Part shown: in pieces, positions 8,356-16,380 of the stretch
Position numbering within the stretch: the stretch's first letter is position 1
Layout: every line of letters starts with the position of its first letter
Origin: Mesolinea sp040772305
Lineage (GTDB): Bacteria; Chloroflexota; Anaerolineae; Anaerolineales; Anaerolineaceae
Reading direction: 5' to 3'
Length of the DNA stretch: 64,000 nucleotides
Assembly: GCA_040772305.1 (NCBI GenBank)
Contig: JAXGYK010000001.1
Span: forward strand, 496,001-560,000
The notes under the pieces: model-generated
The model's input: the letters and a program-made list of their open reading frames with translations, nothing else
What the model was told of the DNA's origin: nothing
Database searches by the model: none
Translations under genes and position numbers: made by a program

Positions 8356-9900
8356 TTAGTGTACTTTTGGTTTCACACGCAGCAGTAAGATTTTGTATGC
8401 CGTTTCGATCCTAAATTTTTCCTCACGGCTATTAAAAGTCCAACCGGTGATTTCTTTTATTTTTGCAGTCCGCTTTTTCATCGTATTGTAATGAACTGTC
8501 AGGTGTTCACAGGCAGCGCTCATTATCCAATCAGAATCAATTAATGCCGCAAGCGTTTTGATGTATTCCGTCCCTTTCTCGGCATCATTTCCGCTCAATT
8601 CCTTCAAAATAGCTACAAATGGAAAATCTTCCAGGCTCTCTTCTGGCATCTGGATGAAATAGTCATATATGGACAGATCCGAAAAACGGTAATAATTGCT
8701 GCTCCCGAACATGGCACGGCCTATGATGATAGCCTTCTTAGCCTCTTCATAACTTTTAAAGGATTGGTTGACCTCTTCGTATGGATTGCCAATTCCAACA
8801 GTCAGATTGAAACTTGAGTCACTGACACTACTCATGAGCGACGGTAGAGCCTCTGCAAAGGCTCTCTCCTTGACCATTAAATCCCGTCCAACTAAAAGAA
8901 ATGCTACATGGTCGCTAAAGGTAACGTAATATAGATCCTTAAAGCGCTCTCGGATAGAGGAATAAAGAAGTTCCAATTCTTGCTGCCTTTTCCGCGAGAG
9001 ATTAGCTTGTAGGCTTGTCTTCCTTGAATCAAGATAAAAAACAGCACAAATAACACCATCTTTCAGTTTCCACCCATATTCCTGCGATCTAAAATCTATC
9101 TCTTCTTTGGTTTTGATTTTGTTCAGAATCAAATCTGATAAAAAGTCATTGCGGCGTTGTTCCTCAAATCGTTTAGAGGAGAGAATGGTTTGGATACTCA
9201 AGCGTAGCATCGTAATCGCATGTGTGATGGCAGTCCTTTCCTGAAAACTGTTCGGCTTACCTTCCACATATAGAACACCGTACTGGATTTGCTGGTAATT
9301 TATAACGTAGCGCGTAAAAGCTGAACTCTGCAGTTCACTGATTGTTGTTTTGGAGGATGAAAAAAGTGGTTTATAGATCTTCTGGTTGCGAATGTTCAGG
9401 TAGTAAACCTCTCCTTTGACGTATCGAGATAGTAAGTTAAGGATCTTCTCATAGGAAACATCTGCTACACCAATCTCCATAAACTTGCGGTTGATTTCTT
9501 CGCTGATGCACAGTTCATGGTAGCGGCTGTTGACTAACTCTGTCAAAACTGGGTTAATGATATCGGTGAAAGCATAGTGCTCCGGAATTTCCACGATGGA
9601 AAAATCCAGCTTATTGGCTAATTCAATGATATCTTCCGGTATCTGGTGCATAAACCGGCTAACTTTGATACCTAATGCTGCAACATTCTTTGCGTGCAGA
9701 TCTTTGATCAATTGTGGAAATTCGTTAATACGTGTTGCCAGTGTAAACCCTGAGGTGATCAGAAACTCGCCGCCTTTCATCCACATTTGAATATCCGGTG
9801 CGTCCATCACCGAAACCGAAGATACCTCCTTGCAAATCTGGGTATCGGTCAACAGTGAAAAATCCTGAAAAGTACGCAACAAATCCTGGACTGTAAACAT
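8356..9900 (-). CDS. PucR family transcriptional regulator
   Basis: A 514-residue regulator with the PucR architecture: an N-terminal purine-catabolism-regulator domain (about 1-120, beginning MFTVQDLLRTF and including GGEFLITSGF), a degenerate GGDEF-like central domain (about 280-400) and a C-terminal PucR helix-turn-helix (AACEHLTVHYNTMKKRTAKIKEITGW). Family members respond to small N-containing metabolites and control nearby catabolic genes. The frame opens 24 nt upstream with a TTG, but ATG 9900 has an AGAAGGGA site and starts the conserved domain. The next gene downstream, 77 bp away, encodes the amidohydrolase, its likely target; a short palindrome (GTCC-N4-GGAC) lies in that gap. Confidence 0.88.
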   Translation of the reverse strand: MFTVQDLLRTFQDFSLLTDTQICKEVSSVSVMDAPDIQMWMKGGEFLITSGFTLATRINEFPQLIKDLHAKNVAALGIKVSRFMHQIPEDIIELANKLDFSIVEIPEHYAFTDIINPVLTELVNSRYHELCISEEINRKFMEIGVADVSYEKILNLLSRYVKGEVYYLNIRNQKIYKPLFSSSKTTISELQSSAFTRYVINYQQIQYGVLYVEGKPNSFQERTAITHAITMLRLSIQTILSSKRFEEQRRNDFLSDLILNKIKTKEEIDFRSQEYGWKLKDGVICAVFYLDSRKTSLQANLSRKRQQELELLYSSIRERFKDLYYVTFSDHVAFLLVGRDLMVKERAFAEALPSLMSSVSDSSFNLTVGIGNPYEEVNQSFKSYEEAKKAIIIGRAMFGSSNYYRFSDLSIYDYFIQMPEESLEDFPFVAILKELSGNDAEKGTEYIKTLAALIDSDWIMSAACEHLTVHYNTMKKRTAKIKEITGWTFNSREEKFRIETAYKILLLRVKPKVH

Positions 9901-9951
9901 ATATTTCGTCCCTTCTATTTTCAAGTCTGGTTTTTCAAAACACCTCTTCAG

Positions 9952-10485
9952 TTAAATGATCTGCCTTATCCTTTGCTCACACAGTTCCTGATACCCGCAA
10001 GCTCTGCAGCGCGCTGCTTCCTGGTGCGAGCGCTCCGGCAACTCTGCTCTTTTTTCCGCTGCTCGAATATGGATCACACAATCCATCAAGCTATCCTCAA
10101 GCTCGGAGCTGTAATCCACTCTGAAGGTTTTGTCACGATAGCGGATCAGACCATACGCGGGTCGCTTGTCCTCCTGAACCTGCACAAGCCGCAGATAAGC
10201 CGCTAACTGCAGAACATGCCCGGCATATGGACGAGGCGGTGCCAGGGTATTCTTATATTCCACAGGCACAAGGCAGCCATTCCTGTCCGCCATCAAATAA
10301 TCTGGTTTGCCCACCAAGTCTAGTTCACTGTCTACAAGAGGCGCTTCTAAAGGCCGGAAAAAGCTGTTGTCCGTGGCCACTATCCTGCCATCTGATATCC
10401 CGCTGCGCCTGCGCAAGTAAACAGCAGCCAGACCAAAAATGACTGTTAGTCCCGCTAAGACCAGAATCGGCAGCCAGGAACTCAT
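9952..10485 (-). CDS. Cas4/RecB-like nuclease, C-terminal half with N-terminal membrane anchor
   Basis: A 177-residue protein with a membrane helix (about 4-24) followed by PD-(D/E)XK nuclease elements in Cas4 order: GKPDYLM (Asp62), VPVEYKN (Glu76, Lys78), the QxxxY motif QLAAY (93-97), and a terminal cysteine cluster CRACGYQELC (Cys160, 163, 169). Cas4 proteins coordinate a 4Fe-4S cluster with one N-terminal and three C-terminal cysteines; only the last three are here. The missing Cys and His are encoded by the overlapping upstream gene. No cas genes are present, so this is a stand-alone Cas4-like system. Its DNA substrate is unknown. Confidence 0.78.
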   Translation of the reverse strand: MSSWLPILVLAGLTVIFGLAAVYLRRRSGISDGRIVATDNSFFRPLEAPLVDSELDLVGKPDYLMADRNGCLVPVEYKNTLAPPRPYAGHVLQLAAYLRLVQVQEDKRPAYGLIRYRDKTFRVDYSSELEDSLMDCVIHIRAAEKRAELPERSHQEAARCRACGYQELCEQRIRQII

Positions 10486-10709
10486 CTGGTCACCTGCAGA
10501 ACGAGCAGAATAATCGCTGCTGCCAGACTCAGGCCTGCCAAGACCCCCAGAATGCTGCTTGCTTTTAATCCTGCCGCATGTCTCTGATGCTCGGCGCTAC
10601 CAGTATCCATCTCTGCCTGGTTGGCACTGCGCTTACCCATTCTGGCATAGCCCCATGCACGTTGGCAGTAAGCCCATCTTCCAAGTTCCGAAGCGCGAAT
10701 TTTACGCAC
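10482..10709 (-). CDS. Cas4-like N-terminal half with C-terminal membrane anchor
   Basis: A 75-residue protein whose first 45 residues match the start of Cas4-type nucleases: ASELGRWAYCQRAW (Cys15, the lone N-terminal cluster cysteine) and GSAEHQRH (His41, first active-site residue). A hydrophobic helix follows (about 51-72). Its stop overlaps the ATG of the next gene (ATGA), so both are made together. The two proteins would meet in the membrane through their helices and jointly complete the active site and iron-sulfur site. A frameshift in an ancestral single gene is the alternative, but both halves keep proper start, stop and coupling signals. Confidence 0.72.
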   Translation of the reverse strand: MRKIRASELGRWAYCQRAWGYARMGKRSANQAEMDTGSAEHQRHAAGLKASSILGVLAGLSLAAAIILLVLQVTR

Positions 10710-10862
10710 GACCTACCATTCCATACTTAAGCCCAGCTTGAGTCCTTGTCAAAAACGGCTCCTTTTCTCGGAGCATTATTCTGCGCTTAATAGCTCATAC
10801 TTTTACCACCTGTCAGATGGTTCTATAAGAATCGAAGACTTACGCCAGAGTCTTAATCGGAT

Positions 10863-11516
10863 TTAATCGACTATTTTTTGTTCAGCAGCCTGCAGCTTGT
10901 GGTCCAGACGTTCTAAAGCCGTTTCTAATTCACTTTGTCGAAAAGCAACTGTAATATCTGCACGAGTGCGCTCAATAATCCCACGGGCAAGATCGGTACG
11001 GCGACGCAAACCATCCGTGACAGCATCCGGGTAATCCATGGTTACCAATTGAGTGAAAATATCATCCATCAAACCCAAAAGACGTTCCACTTCCTGGCTG
11101 TAGCCAGGTCGCAGCAGATCCAGACAGCGCCGCCGTAGTTCCCCCAATGTCTCTGTCAGGCCGTTCAGCCAAGCAGGGTATTCAACACCAAGCTCCTCAG
11201 GGGTAGGCAGTTTTTGGCCCAAGATCATCGCTACCGTCAATGCAGCTTCAGCGTGTTCTTTTAGGGCATCCTGTGTGTAACCGGCAAAGTAAAGATCAGG
11301 ATGATCTTTTAGATTCTCTCGGAACTCCGCAGCAATGCCCTCAGCTGCCGCCAGTTCCTTTCGAGCTTCGGCCTCATCTTCACGATGGATGGCGCGGATA
11401 GCCAGGGAGGCGCGCCGTGTTAATTCGCGTGCCCTAGCCAAGGCGGCATCACGCAAAGCTGTACGCTTATCGAAATCCTCACGGATACGATCACATATTA
11501 TGTCCAGCTCTTCCAT
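10863..11516 (-). CDS. Translin family protein
   Basis: A 217-residue, almost entirely helical protein matching the prokaryotic translin family (COG2178-like). Landmarks are the N-terminal KRTALRDAALARARELTRRASLAIRAIHR helix, EHAEAALTVAMI, the PTPEELGVEYPAWLNGLTETLGELRRR segment, and MDYPDAVTDGLRRRTDLARGIIERTRADI near the end. Translins bind single-stranded RNA or DNA and form octameric barrels, and some have RNase activity. The gene starts two bases after the DUF3467 stop and is third in an operon with ssb, so a single-strand nucleic-acid role fits. Confidence 0.85.
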   Translation of the reverse strand: MEELDIICDRIREDFDKRTALRDAALARARELTRRASLAIRAIHREDEAEARKELAAAEGIAAEFRENLKDHPDLYFAGYTQDALKEHAEAALTVAMILGQKLPTPEELGVEYPAWLNGLTETLGELRRRCLDLLRPGYSQEVERLLGLMDDIFTQLVTMDYPDAVTDGLRRRTDLARGIIERTRADITVAFRQSELETALERLDHKLQAAEQKIVD

Positions 11517-11518
11517 TC

Positions 11519-11833
11519 TCAGGCCTCCGGCGGGTTTTGGTTTCCGCGCGGTTTAAACAGGTCATCTGCCAGTGAATGCCCCACCGGCATACGTATTTCG
11601 CCAAATGTCGCCTCATAGCGACGCAGGTTTTCATTAATCGCTTGCTGCATCAGTTTTAAGCCCAGCGGAGAAAGCACAATTCGCGAGCTAACTTGCGGGT
11701 TAATCACTCCGGGCAGAACTGAGGCAAAATCTAACACAAACTCGCCGGGCGTGTGCGAGATGCGCACCATATTGACGAATTGCGCCTGCAATTCTGCTGG
11801 CAGGCGCAATTCAAGCGGTTTCACTTCAGACAT
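11519..11833 (-). CDS. DUF3467 family protein
   Basis: A 104-residue protein of the DUF3467 type. The core pattern is visible: a strand LRLPAELQAQFVNMVRISHTPGEFVLDFASVLPG, then SSRIVLSPLGLKLMQQAINENLRRYEATFGEI. Biochemical function is unknown. It lies 5 bp after ssb and 2 bp before the translin gene, so it is certainly in the same transcription unit and may act with single-stranded nucleic acid. Confidence 0.85.
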   Translation of the reverse strand: MSEVKPLELRLPAELQAQFVNMVRISHTPGEFVLDFASVLPGVINPQVSSRIVLSPLGLKLMQQAINENLRRYEATFGEIRMPVGHSLADDLFKPRGNQNPPEA

Positions 11834-11838
11834 GGGGA

Positions 11839-12228
11839 CTAAAATGGAATATCGTCTTCGCCGATTTCATCCATCTCTTCCTGACCTGTACTTTCGCCCT
11901 TAGCAGTCAAAAAGCGGATAGTTTCAGCGAACACTTCGAATGAGGAGCCCCAATTACCATCACGTTTCTGGAAAACTTTTGGAGAACCTGTTGCGGGATC
12001 TGGAACCAGTCGGCCTTCCACCAGCACACGGCTACCCTTGTGTAAGTATTGGTTGCAGGATTCTGCTTGTGAGCCCCAGACTGAAATGCGGAACCAGGTT
12101 GTTTCGTCCCTATCCCTGTAGCGGCGGCTGGTAGCCATGCTAAATGAGGTAACCGGTTTACCATCGGCGGTATAGCGCATCTCTGGGTCTCGTCCGAGAT
12201 TACCAATGAGGATCAAGCGTTGATACAT
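11839..12228 (-). CDS. ssb: Single-stranded DNA-binding protein
   Basis: A 129-residue SSB with one OB fold (about 1-108: MYQRLILIGNLGRDPEMRYTADGKPV ... FEVFAETIRFL) and a short acidic tail ending EDDIPF, the peptide that recruits repair and replication partners. The Met at 12228 is preceded by AAAGGA at good spacing; an upstream Met at 12291 would add a basic extension not expected for SSB and is rejected. It is the first gene of the ssb-DUF3467-translin operon and coats single-stranded DNA in replication, repair and recombination. Confidence 0.95.
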   Translation of the reverse strand: MYQRLILIGNLGRDPEMRYTADGKPVTSFSMATSRRYRDRDETTWFRISVWGSQAESCNQYLHKGSRVLVEGRLVPDPATGSPKVFQKRDGNWGSSFEVFAETIRFLTAKGESTGQEEMDEIGEDDIPF

Positions 12229-12329
12229 GAAGAAATCCTTTCCTTTATGCTTGGGTAAAACTTTTCGTCTTCTAATTTTACCTGAAAGCAATAGCTCTAA
12301 GCGTAGCTATTTTAACAAACTTCGCATCG

Positions 12330-13244
12330 TTACCAATTATCTGCGTACCAGCGCAAATAGTCTCCAAGATGTTCACGCCAATAGCTGCTGGTATGGCCAC
12401 CCGGGTTTATAAGGAACTGATGTTTTAGATTGCTTACTTCAAGGATTTGATGCAAACTGGTCACGGCAGGTAAAGCAGCATCTTCTTTGCCAATGTCCAT
12501 CCAAATTGCATACTCAAGTCCTGAAGCCCGCATCTTTTCTGCCAAACCGTAGCCTTGCTCATAAGCCATACTTTGGCTGTGCATCCCCAAGCGTCCCCAG
12601 GCGTCTGGATAATTAGCAGCCAGGTAGAAAGCCCAGGTTGCCCCAATAGAATACCCTCCAATAGCATGAGCTTCTCGCTCATGCATTATGGGATAGGTAG
12701 TTAACAGGTGCTCATATAAGGTTTGCAAATCCTTTTGAGCCTCTTGATCGCTTGGGTCCAAGCTTAGATCAGGCAAACTTGGAACAGCTACAATCAAAGG
12801 CGCTATCTCACCTTCAGTAATTAGTTGGTTTAATTGCTGTACCAAACCTAAGGTTTCCCATACTTTACTGTTGCCATTAAAACCATGCAAAAGCATGAGA
12901 AGCGGATATGTCTGTTTCTCAGGAGCGTACCCGGGAGGCAGGTAAAGATGGTATTCCAGGGTGCCAGATTCTACGTTCAAATTCTGGGAAATCCACTGTG
13001 CATCAGTGTTTTGCATCTCCAATGGAATAGGTGTCGAGACATCTGTTGTTGTGGGCCTTGCCGCAGGAAGGGCGGCTGTTGTAGAAATTACCGGTATTTG
13101 CACCTGATTTGTTACTGTTGAATTTTTCTCCGTTTCAGAGGCAGTTGGAACTGTTATGGCTTCTGGGTCCATTCCACAGCAAGACGCCATACACCAGAAC
13201 GCAACTGTAAATAATAATAGAAAGGTGGTTTTCCTATATTTCAC
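12330..13244 (-). CDS. Lipoprotein esterase, alpha/beta hydrolase (esterase D-like)
   Basis: A 304-residue secreted hydrolase. The N-terminal hydrophobic signal ends near MASCCG (probable lipidation site); a Ser/Thr-rich linker runs to about residue 80. The hydrolase domain has YHLYLPPGY, the oxyanion-hole segment LLMLLHGFNGN, the nucleophile elbow GGYSIGA (GxSxG), an Asp near MDIGKED and a terminal His in NPGGHTSSYW. It resembles the putative-esterase family of feruloyl and acetyl-xylan esterases. It is a paralogue of the lipoprotein at 14393-15301, from which it is now separated by an insertion sequence. Confidence 0.85.
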   Translation of the reverse strand: MKYRKTTFLLLFTVAFWCMASCCGMDPEAITVPTASETEKNSTVTNQVQIPVISTTAALPAARPTTTDVSTPIPLEMQNTDAQWISQNLNVESGTLEYHLYLPPGYAPEKQTYPLLMLLHGFNGNSKVWETLGLVQQLNQLITEGEIAPLIVAVPSLPDLSLDPSDQEAQKDLQTLYEHLLTTYPIMHEREAHAIGGYSIGATWAFYLAANYPDAWGRLGMHSQSMAYEQGYGLAEKMRASGLEYAIWMDIGKEDAALPAVTSLHQILEVSNLKHQFLINPGGHTSSYWREHLGDYLRWYADNW

Positions 13245-13274
13245 AAACCTGAGTATAACGATCTCGCCAAGCTC

Positions 13275-13300
13275 CTGTCCAGCAAGGCTATTTAATTTGC
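13275..13300 (+). repeat. 26-bp direct repeat, left copy flanking the IS
   Basis: Identical to 14367-14392 on the other side of the IS. It begins CTGTCCAGCAAGG. A 26-bp identical flank is longer than most target-site duplications. Confidence 0.85.
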
Positions 13301-14366
13301 TGTTGGTTTACGATACATCTTGGACAGTGAAGTAAAAGAATAATGCAGGAAGTGGTATCACTGATATTGTTATTGCGCTGAACAAAAAACAATATGGAGG
13401 AACCACAACCTGCAATGGATAAGATAACACAGGAGATGAAATACCGGTACTCTTTGGTGAACTACGCTCTCAAATATGGGGTAAGCAAAGCAAGCAGAAG
13501 ATACAACCGGGCGCGAAGTTATATCTACTATTGGCTCAAGCGGTTTGATGGAGCAATAGGCTCTTTAGCGGCCAAATCACGCAGGCCTCATCACCATCCC
13601 AATCAACATACCCAGGATGAGATTGCCCTGATCATCCGCTGCCGCAGGCGGAATGCGGAGCTGGGATTGTTGGAGTTCTGGTTCAAACTGAGGGAAGTGG
13701 GATACACCCGTCATTACGTCAGTTTATATCGCGTGGAACGAAGGGAAGGGTTAGAGCGGTCCAGGAAACCCAGGAAGAAAGGGCCTCCTCCCAAACCTTA
13801 TGAGGCGATGCTGTATCCCGGCCAGCGGGTACAAATTGACGTCAAACATGTTCCCAGAGAGTGTATCCAAGATAAAACATGGGGAAAGTATTATCAATAC
13901 ACGGCCATTGATGAATACAGCCGCCTGAGATACTTGGCCGCTTACCAGCAGGCGGACACCTTCTCCTCAGCTGATTTCATCAGCAAGGCCGTCCGTTGGT
14001 TTTCCTCCCACGGTATTCGTATTGACTGTGTCCAGACGGACAATGGCCCGGAGTTCACCAGCCACTACAGCAAGAGGGAAGGCAACGACAGACCTAACCT
14101 CTTCCAGAGATACCTTAGCGAGCATGCCATCAAATACAAGCGGATCAAGCCCTATACGCCGCGGCATAACGGCAAGGTGGAAAGGAGCCACAGGGAAGAT
14201 CAAAAACGTTTTTATGACCGTGCCAAGTTCTATTCATTTGAAGATTTTCAAACACAATTGAGAAGACACAATCAGCGTACGAACAAGATCCCGATGCGAC
14301 CGCTTAAGTTCCTGAGCCCTTTAGATTATTTGAAACTCACTGTCCAAAATGTTTGACAAACCAACA
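13301..14366 (+). mobile_element. IS481-like insertion sequence, intact
   Basis: A 1,066-bp element with imperfect terminal inverted repeats of about 30 bp: both ends start TGTTGGTTT and share TTGGACAGTGA further in. It carries one intact DDE transposase gene and is flanked by identical 26-bp direct repeats. A decayed relative lies at about 48.4-49.5 kb on the opposite strand. Confidence 0.85.
13415..14356 (+). CDS. IS481-like DDE transposase
   Basis: A protein of about 313 residues with an N-terminal helix-turn-helix (MKYRYSLVNYALKYGVSKASRRYNRARSYIYYWLKRF) and an integrase-core DDE domain: Asp in QIDVKHVP, Asp in QTDNGPEF and Glu in NGKVERSH. It would cut and insert its own element. The Met at 13415 (MDKITQ) matches the start of the second copy at 49354; an ATG at 13394 would add seven residues. 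The frame appears intact, so this copy could be active. Confidence 0.85.
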   Translation: MDKITQEMKYRYSLVNYALKYGVSKASRRYNRARSYIYYWLKRFDGAIGSLAAKSRRPHHHPNQHTQDEIALIIRCRRRNAELGLLEFWFKLREVGYTRHYVSLYRVERREGLERSRKPRKKGPPPKPYEAMLYPGQRVQIDVKHVPRECIQDKTWGKYYQYTAIDEYSRLRYLAAYQQADTFSSADFISKAVRWFSSHGIRIDCVQTDNGPEFTSHYSKREGNDRPNLFQRYLSEHAIKYKRIKPYTPRHNGKVERSHREDQKRFYDRAKFYSFEDFQTQLRRHNQRTNKIPMRPLKFLSPLDYLKLTVQNV

Positions 14367-14392
14367 CTGTCCAGCAAGGCTATTTAATTTGC
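14367..14392 (+). repeat. 26-bp direct repeat, right copy flanking the IS
   Basis: Identical to 13275-13300. It lies directly beyond the stop codon of the second esterase gene, whose last base is 14393. Confidence 0.85.
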
Positions 14393-15301
14393 TCATTCTT
14401 CCAACCCGGTATTCCATCCCTTGGAATACCATCGAAGGTAATCCGGAAGATTGTCCTCCCAGTACGTCTGCAAATGGCCGCCGTTATTCAGGCGAAATTC
14501 ATGCTTGATTTTGTATCTCGTAAGCAGTTCGTTGGTATCCATACAAGAGCTTACAAACTCGTCAGAACGGCCGCAATCCACCCAAACCATCGGTACAGTT
14601 TCTGGAAAACGTTCTGCCATGCGGTAGGCCAGCAAATCGGTTTCCTCAGTGCTCATCGCTGTAGAGTGGATCCCCAGCTTTCCCCAGGTACCAGGTATTT
14701 CATCATTGATGCGCAAAGTCCATAAGGCACCATAAGAAAGTCCCCCTAAGGCCCGATACTTCACATCGTTAAGGGTACGATATCTTTCATTCAGGTAGTC
14801 CAGAAGTTCTTCTCCTATTGCCGTTGTATTCAGCGCTCGTCCCAAGTCTTCAGCAAAGGGAATCGTTGGCATCGCCACAATATAAGGCGGCATCCCCTCC
14901 GCTATCAGACGATCCATCTCCTCTGCCAATCCAAACACGCCCCAGGTGCGGTAATCTCCATAGGATCCATGCAATAGAATCAGAAGCGGATAACGCATTT
15001 CCGTGTTCTGGTGATAACATGGCGGAAGATAAAGGTTAAATTTCGGTTCATAGCCCTGGTAGGGACTGGGGTAACTGTCTTCAAAAAAGCGGCCTGGCTC
15101 TTGGCACGGAACTGGTGTGGGCTTAGGTGTAGGACTGGGCAAAACAATTGGCGTTGGATCAGCTATTGGTTCAGAAATGTCCAGGGTAGGCACTATTTCT
15201 AAACCAGGGCTGGGAGCTTTGAGATCAGACACGCTGCAAGCAAATAGAAGCAGACAGACCAGCAAATATAATGCAAAAAAACATGCCTTTTTTGATGCCA
15301 T
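14393..15301 (-). CDS. Lipoprotein esterase, alpha/beta hydrolase (paralogue)
   Basis: A 302-residue lipoprotein: signal peptide ending LLLFACS (lipid Cys), a Pro/Thr-rich linker (about 45-68), then an esterase domain with FNLYLPPCYH, LLILLHGSYGDY, the nucleophile elbow GGLSYGA, WVDCGRSDEF and a terminal NNGGHLQTYWEDNLPDYLRWYSKGW. The last segment is almost superimposable on the end of the first esterase (INPGGHTSSYWREHLGDYLRWYADNW), so the two genes arose by tandem duplication. Substrate is probably an ester on a polysaccharide or small molecule outside the cell. Confidence 0.85.
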   Translation of the reverse strand: MASKKACFFALYLLVCLLLFACSVSDLKAPSPGLEIVPTLDISEPIADPTPIVLPSPTPKPTPVPCQEPGRFFEDSYPSPYQGYEPKFNLYLPPCYHQNTEMRYPLLILLHGSYGDYRTWGVFGLAEEMDRLIAEGMPPYIVAMPTIPFAEDLGRALNTTAIGEELLDYLNERYRTLNDVKYRALGGLSYGALWTLRINDEIPGTWGKLGIHSTAMSTEETDLLAYRMAERFPETVPMVWVDCGRSDEFVSSCMDTNELLTRYKIKHEFRLNNGGHLQTYWEDNLPDYLRWYSKGWNTGLEE

Positions 15302-15414
15302 ATTTATTGCGAAATAGTGCTGCAGAGACTATGCCAGTTTCACTTCGAGGAAAGCAGTTCTTTAAAGTACAGGAACCTCTTTGGGCACTGACTTTACTTC
15401 AATTTACATTAAAT

Positions 15415-15930
15415 TTACATGCTTTTCGAAGAATCCTCGCCAAATTGAGCTAACTTCTGAGTCCTGCGCAAGTGACGGCCTCGATCAGTAAAAGGGGTCT
15501 CCAGCCAAATATCAATCGCTGTTTTCATCTCTTCCAGGGTCATAAAGCGGCCCGAAAGTGAAAGTACATTGGTATTGTTATGCGTACGTGACAGGCGCAC
15601 GATTTCAAAGGGATCATCGCTTGCGGTACCCGAGGCATCGATGGCAGTTTTTGCTTTTACAGGACCATAAAAAAGTGCGCACCGAACCCCCGCAAACCGA
15701 TTGGCAGCAATTGCCTCGCCCTGTCCTGACCCCCCCATGATGATTGCCCGCTCACAAGTACCTTCGGCCACAGCCTGAGCAGCTGGAAAGATCAGATCAG
15801 GATAGTCATCATCGGCGTCATAATACTGTGGTCCAAAATCTACAATTTCGTGACCTGCTTCCTGTAAATACTGCTTCAAAACTTTGAGAGCTTCAAAGCC
15901 AGCGTGGTCTGTAGTCATTGCAATCTTCAT
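15415..15930 (-). CDS. rpiB: Ribose-5-phosphate isomerase B (RpiB/LacAB family)
   Basis: A 171-residue sugar-phosphate isomerase linking ribose 5-phosphate and ribulose 5-phosphate in the pentose phosphate pathway. It begins MKIAMTTDHAGFEAL with the conserved Asp-His pair. The active-site loop reads MGGSGQGEAIAANRFAGVRCAL: the Cys of E. coli RpiB is Gly here and a Glu follows three residues later, the pattern of the actinobacterial type that uses Glu as base. SRTHNNTNVLSLSGR holds the phosphate-binding residues. Met 15930 is chosen over 15990 because AAAGGAATT precedes it and the domain begins there. Confidence 0.9.
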   Translation of the reverse strand: MKIAMTTDHAGFEALKVLKQYLQEAGHEIVDFGPQYYDADDDYPDLIFPAAQAVAEGTCERAIIMGGSGQGEAIAANRFAGVRCALFYGPVKAKTAIDASGTASDDPFEIVRLSRTHNNTNVLSLSGRFMTLEEMKTAIDIWLETPFTDRGRHLRRTQKLAQFGEDSSKSM

Positions 15931-16063
15931 TTTATTAAAATTCCTTTCTCTAAAAAAATTCAAGGGATTTAAGATGATTGTACCCTCCATGGGGATAATT
16001 ACGGATTAAAAGGAGCAGCTTTTAAACGATATGATAAGATTAAGTCAACCAGAAAGGAGCGCA

Positions 16064-16309
16064 ATGGATACAAAAGAGTACAGTCCGGAAGAAAAGATTG
16101 CCGGCCTGATTGACCAGATCAGCGCGTATATCGAGCAATACCATCGCGGCTCTGTTGAGCTGGTAGCAATTGAGGGCAAAACAGTAAAAGTCCGCCTGGG
16201 CGGTGCCTGTGAAGACTGCCCCTTATTGCCAGTTACCCTACAGGGATGGGTAAGCGGCACTATCCGTCAGTTTTTTCCTGATATGCAAGTAATTGCTGTT
16301 CAGGATTAA
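16064..16309 (+). CDS. NifU-like C-terminal domain protein (Fe-S scaffold)
   Basis: An 81-residue protein consisting only of the NifU C-terminal (Nfu) domain: GSVELVAIEGKTVKVRLGGACEDCPLL with the CxxC pair at Cys49 and Cys52. Such proteins hold or carry a 4Fe-4S cluster to apo-enzymes. The ATG at 16064 follows AAAGGAG at six bases; the earlier Met at 16031 lacks such a site. It is a single-gene unit, closed by a clear terminator at 16328. Confidence 0.88.
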   Translation: MDTKEYSPEEKIAGLIDQISAYIEQYHRGSVELVAIEGKTVKVRLGGACEDCPLLPVTLQGWVSGTIRQFFPDMQVIAVQD

Positions 16310-16327
16310 TTTGACCAGGTTATTTAG

Positions 16328-16352
16328 CCGGCTAAAAACTAGCCGGTTTTTT
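16328..16352 (+). terminator. Rho-independent terminator after the NifU-like gene
   Basis: CCGGCTA, loop AAAAC, TAGCCGG, then TTTTTT: a 7-bp perfect stem and T-run, 18 bp beyond the stop codon. Confidence 0.92.
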
Positions 16353-16380
16353 CTTAATCTTTAGCAATCTTTCATCAAAT

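Noticed and set aside
15415..15930. RpiB without its catalytic Cys
   Set aside because: The GGSGQGE loop matches the RpiB type that uses a Glu base, so the enzyme is expected to be active.
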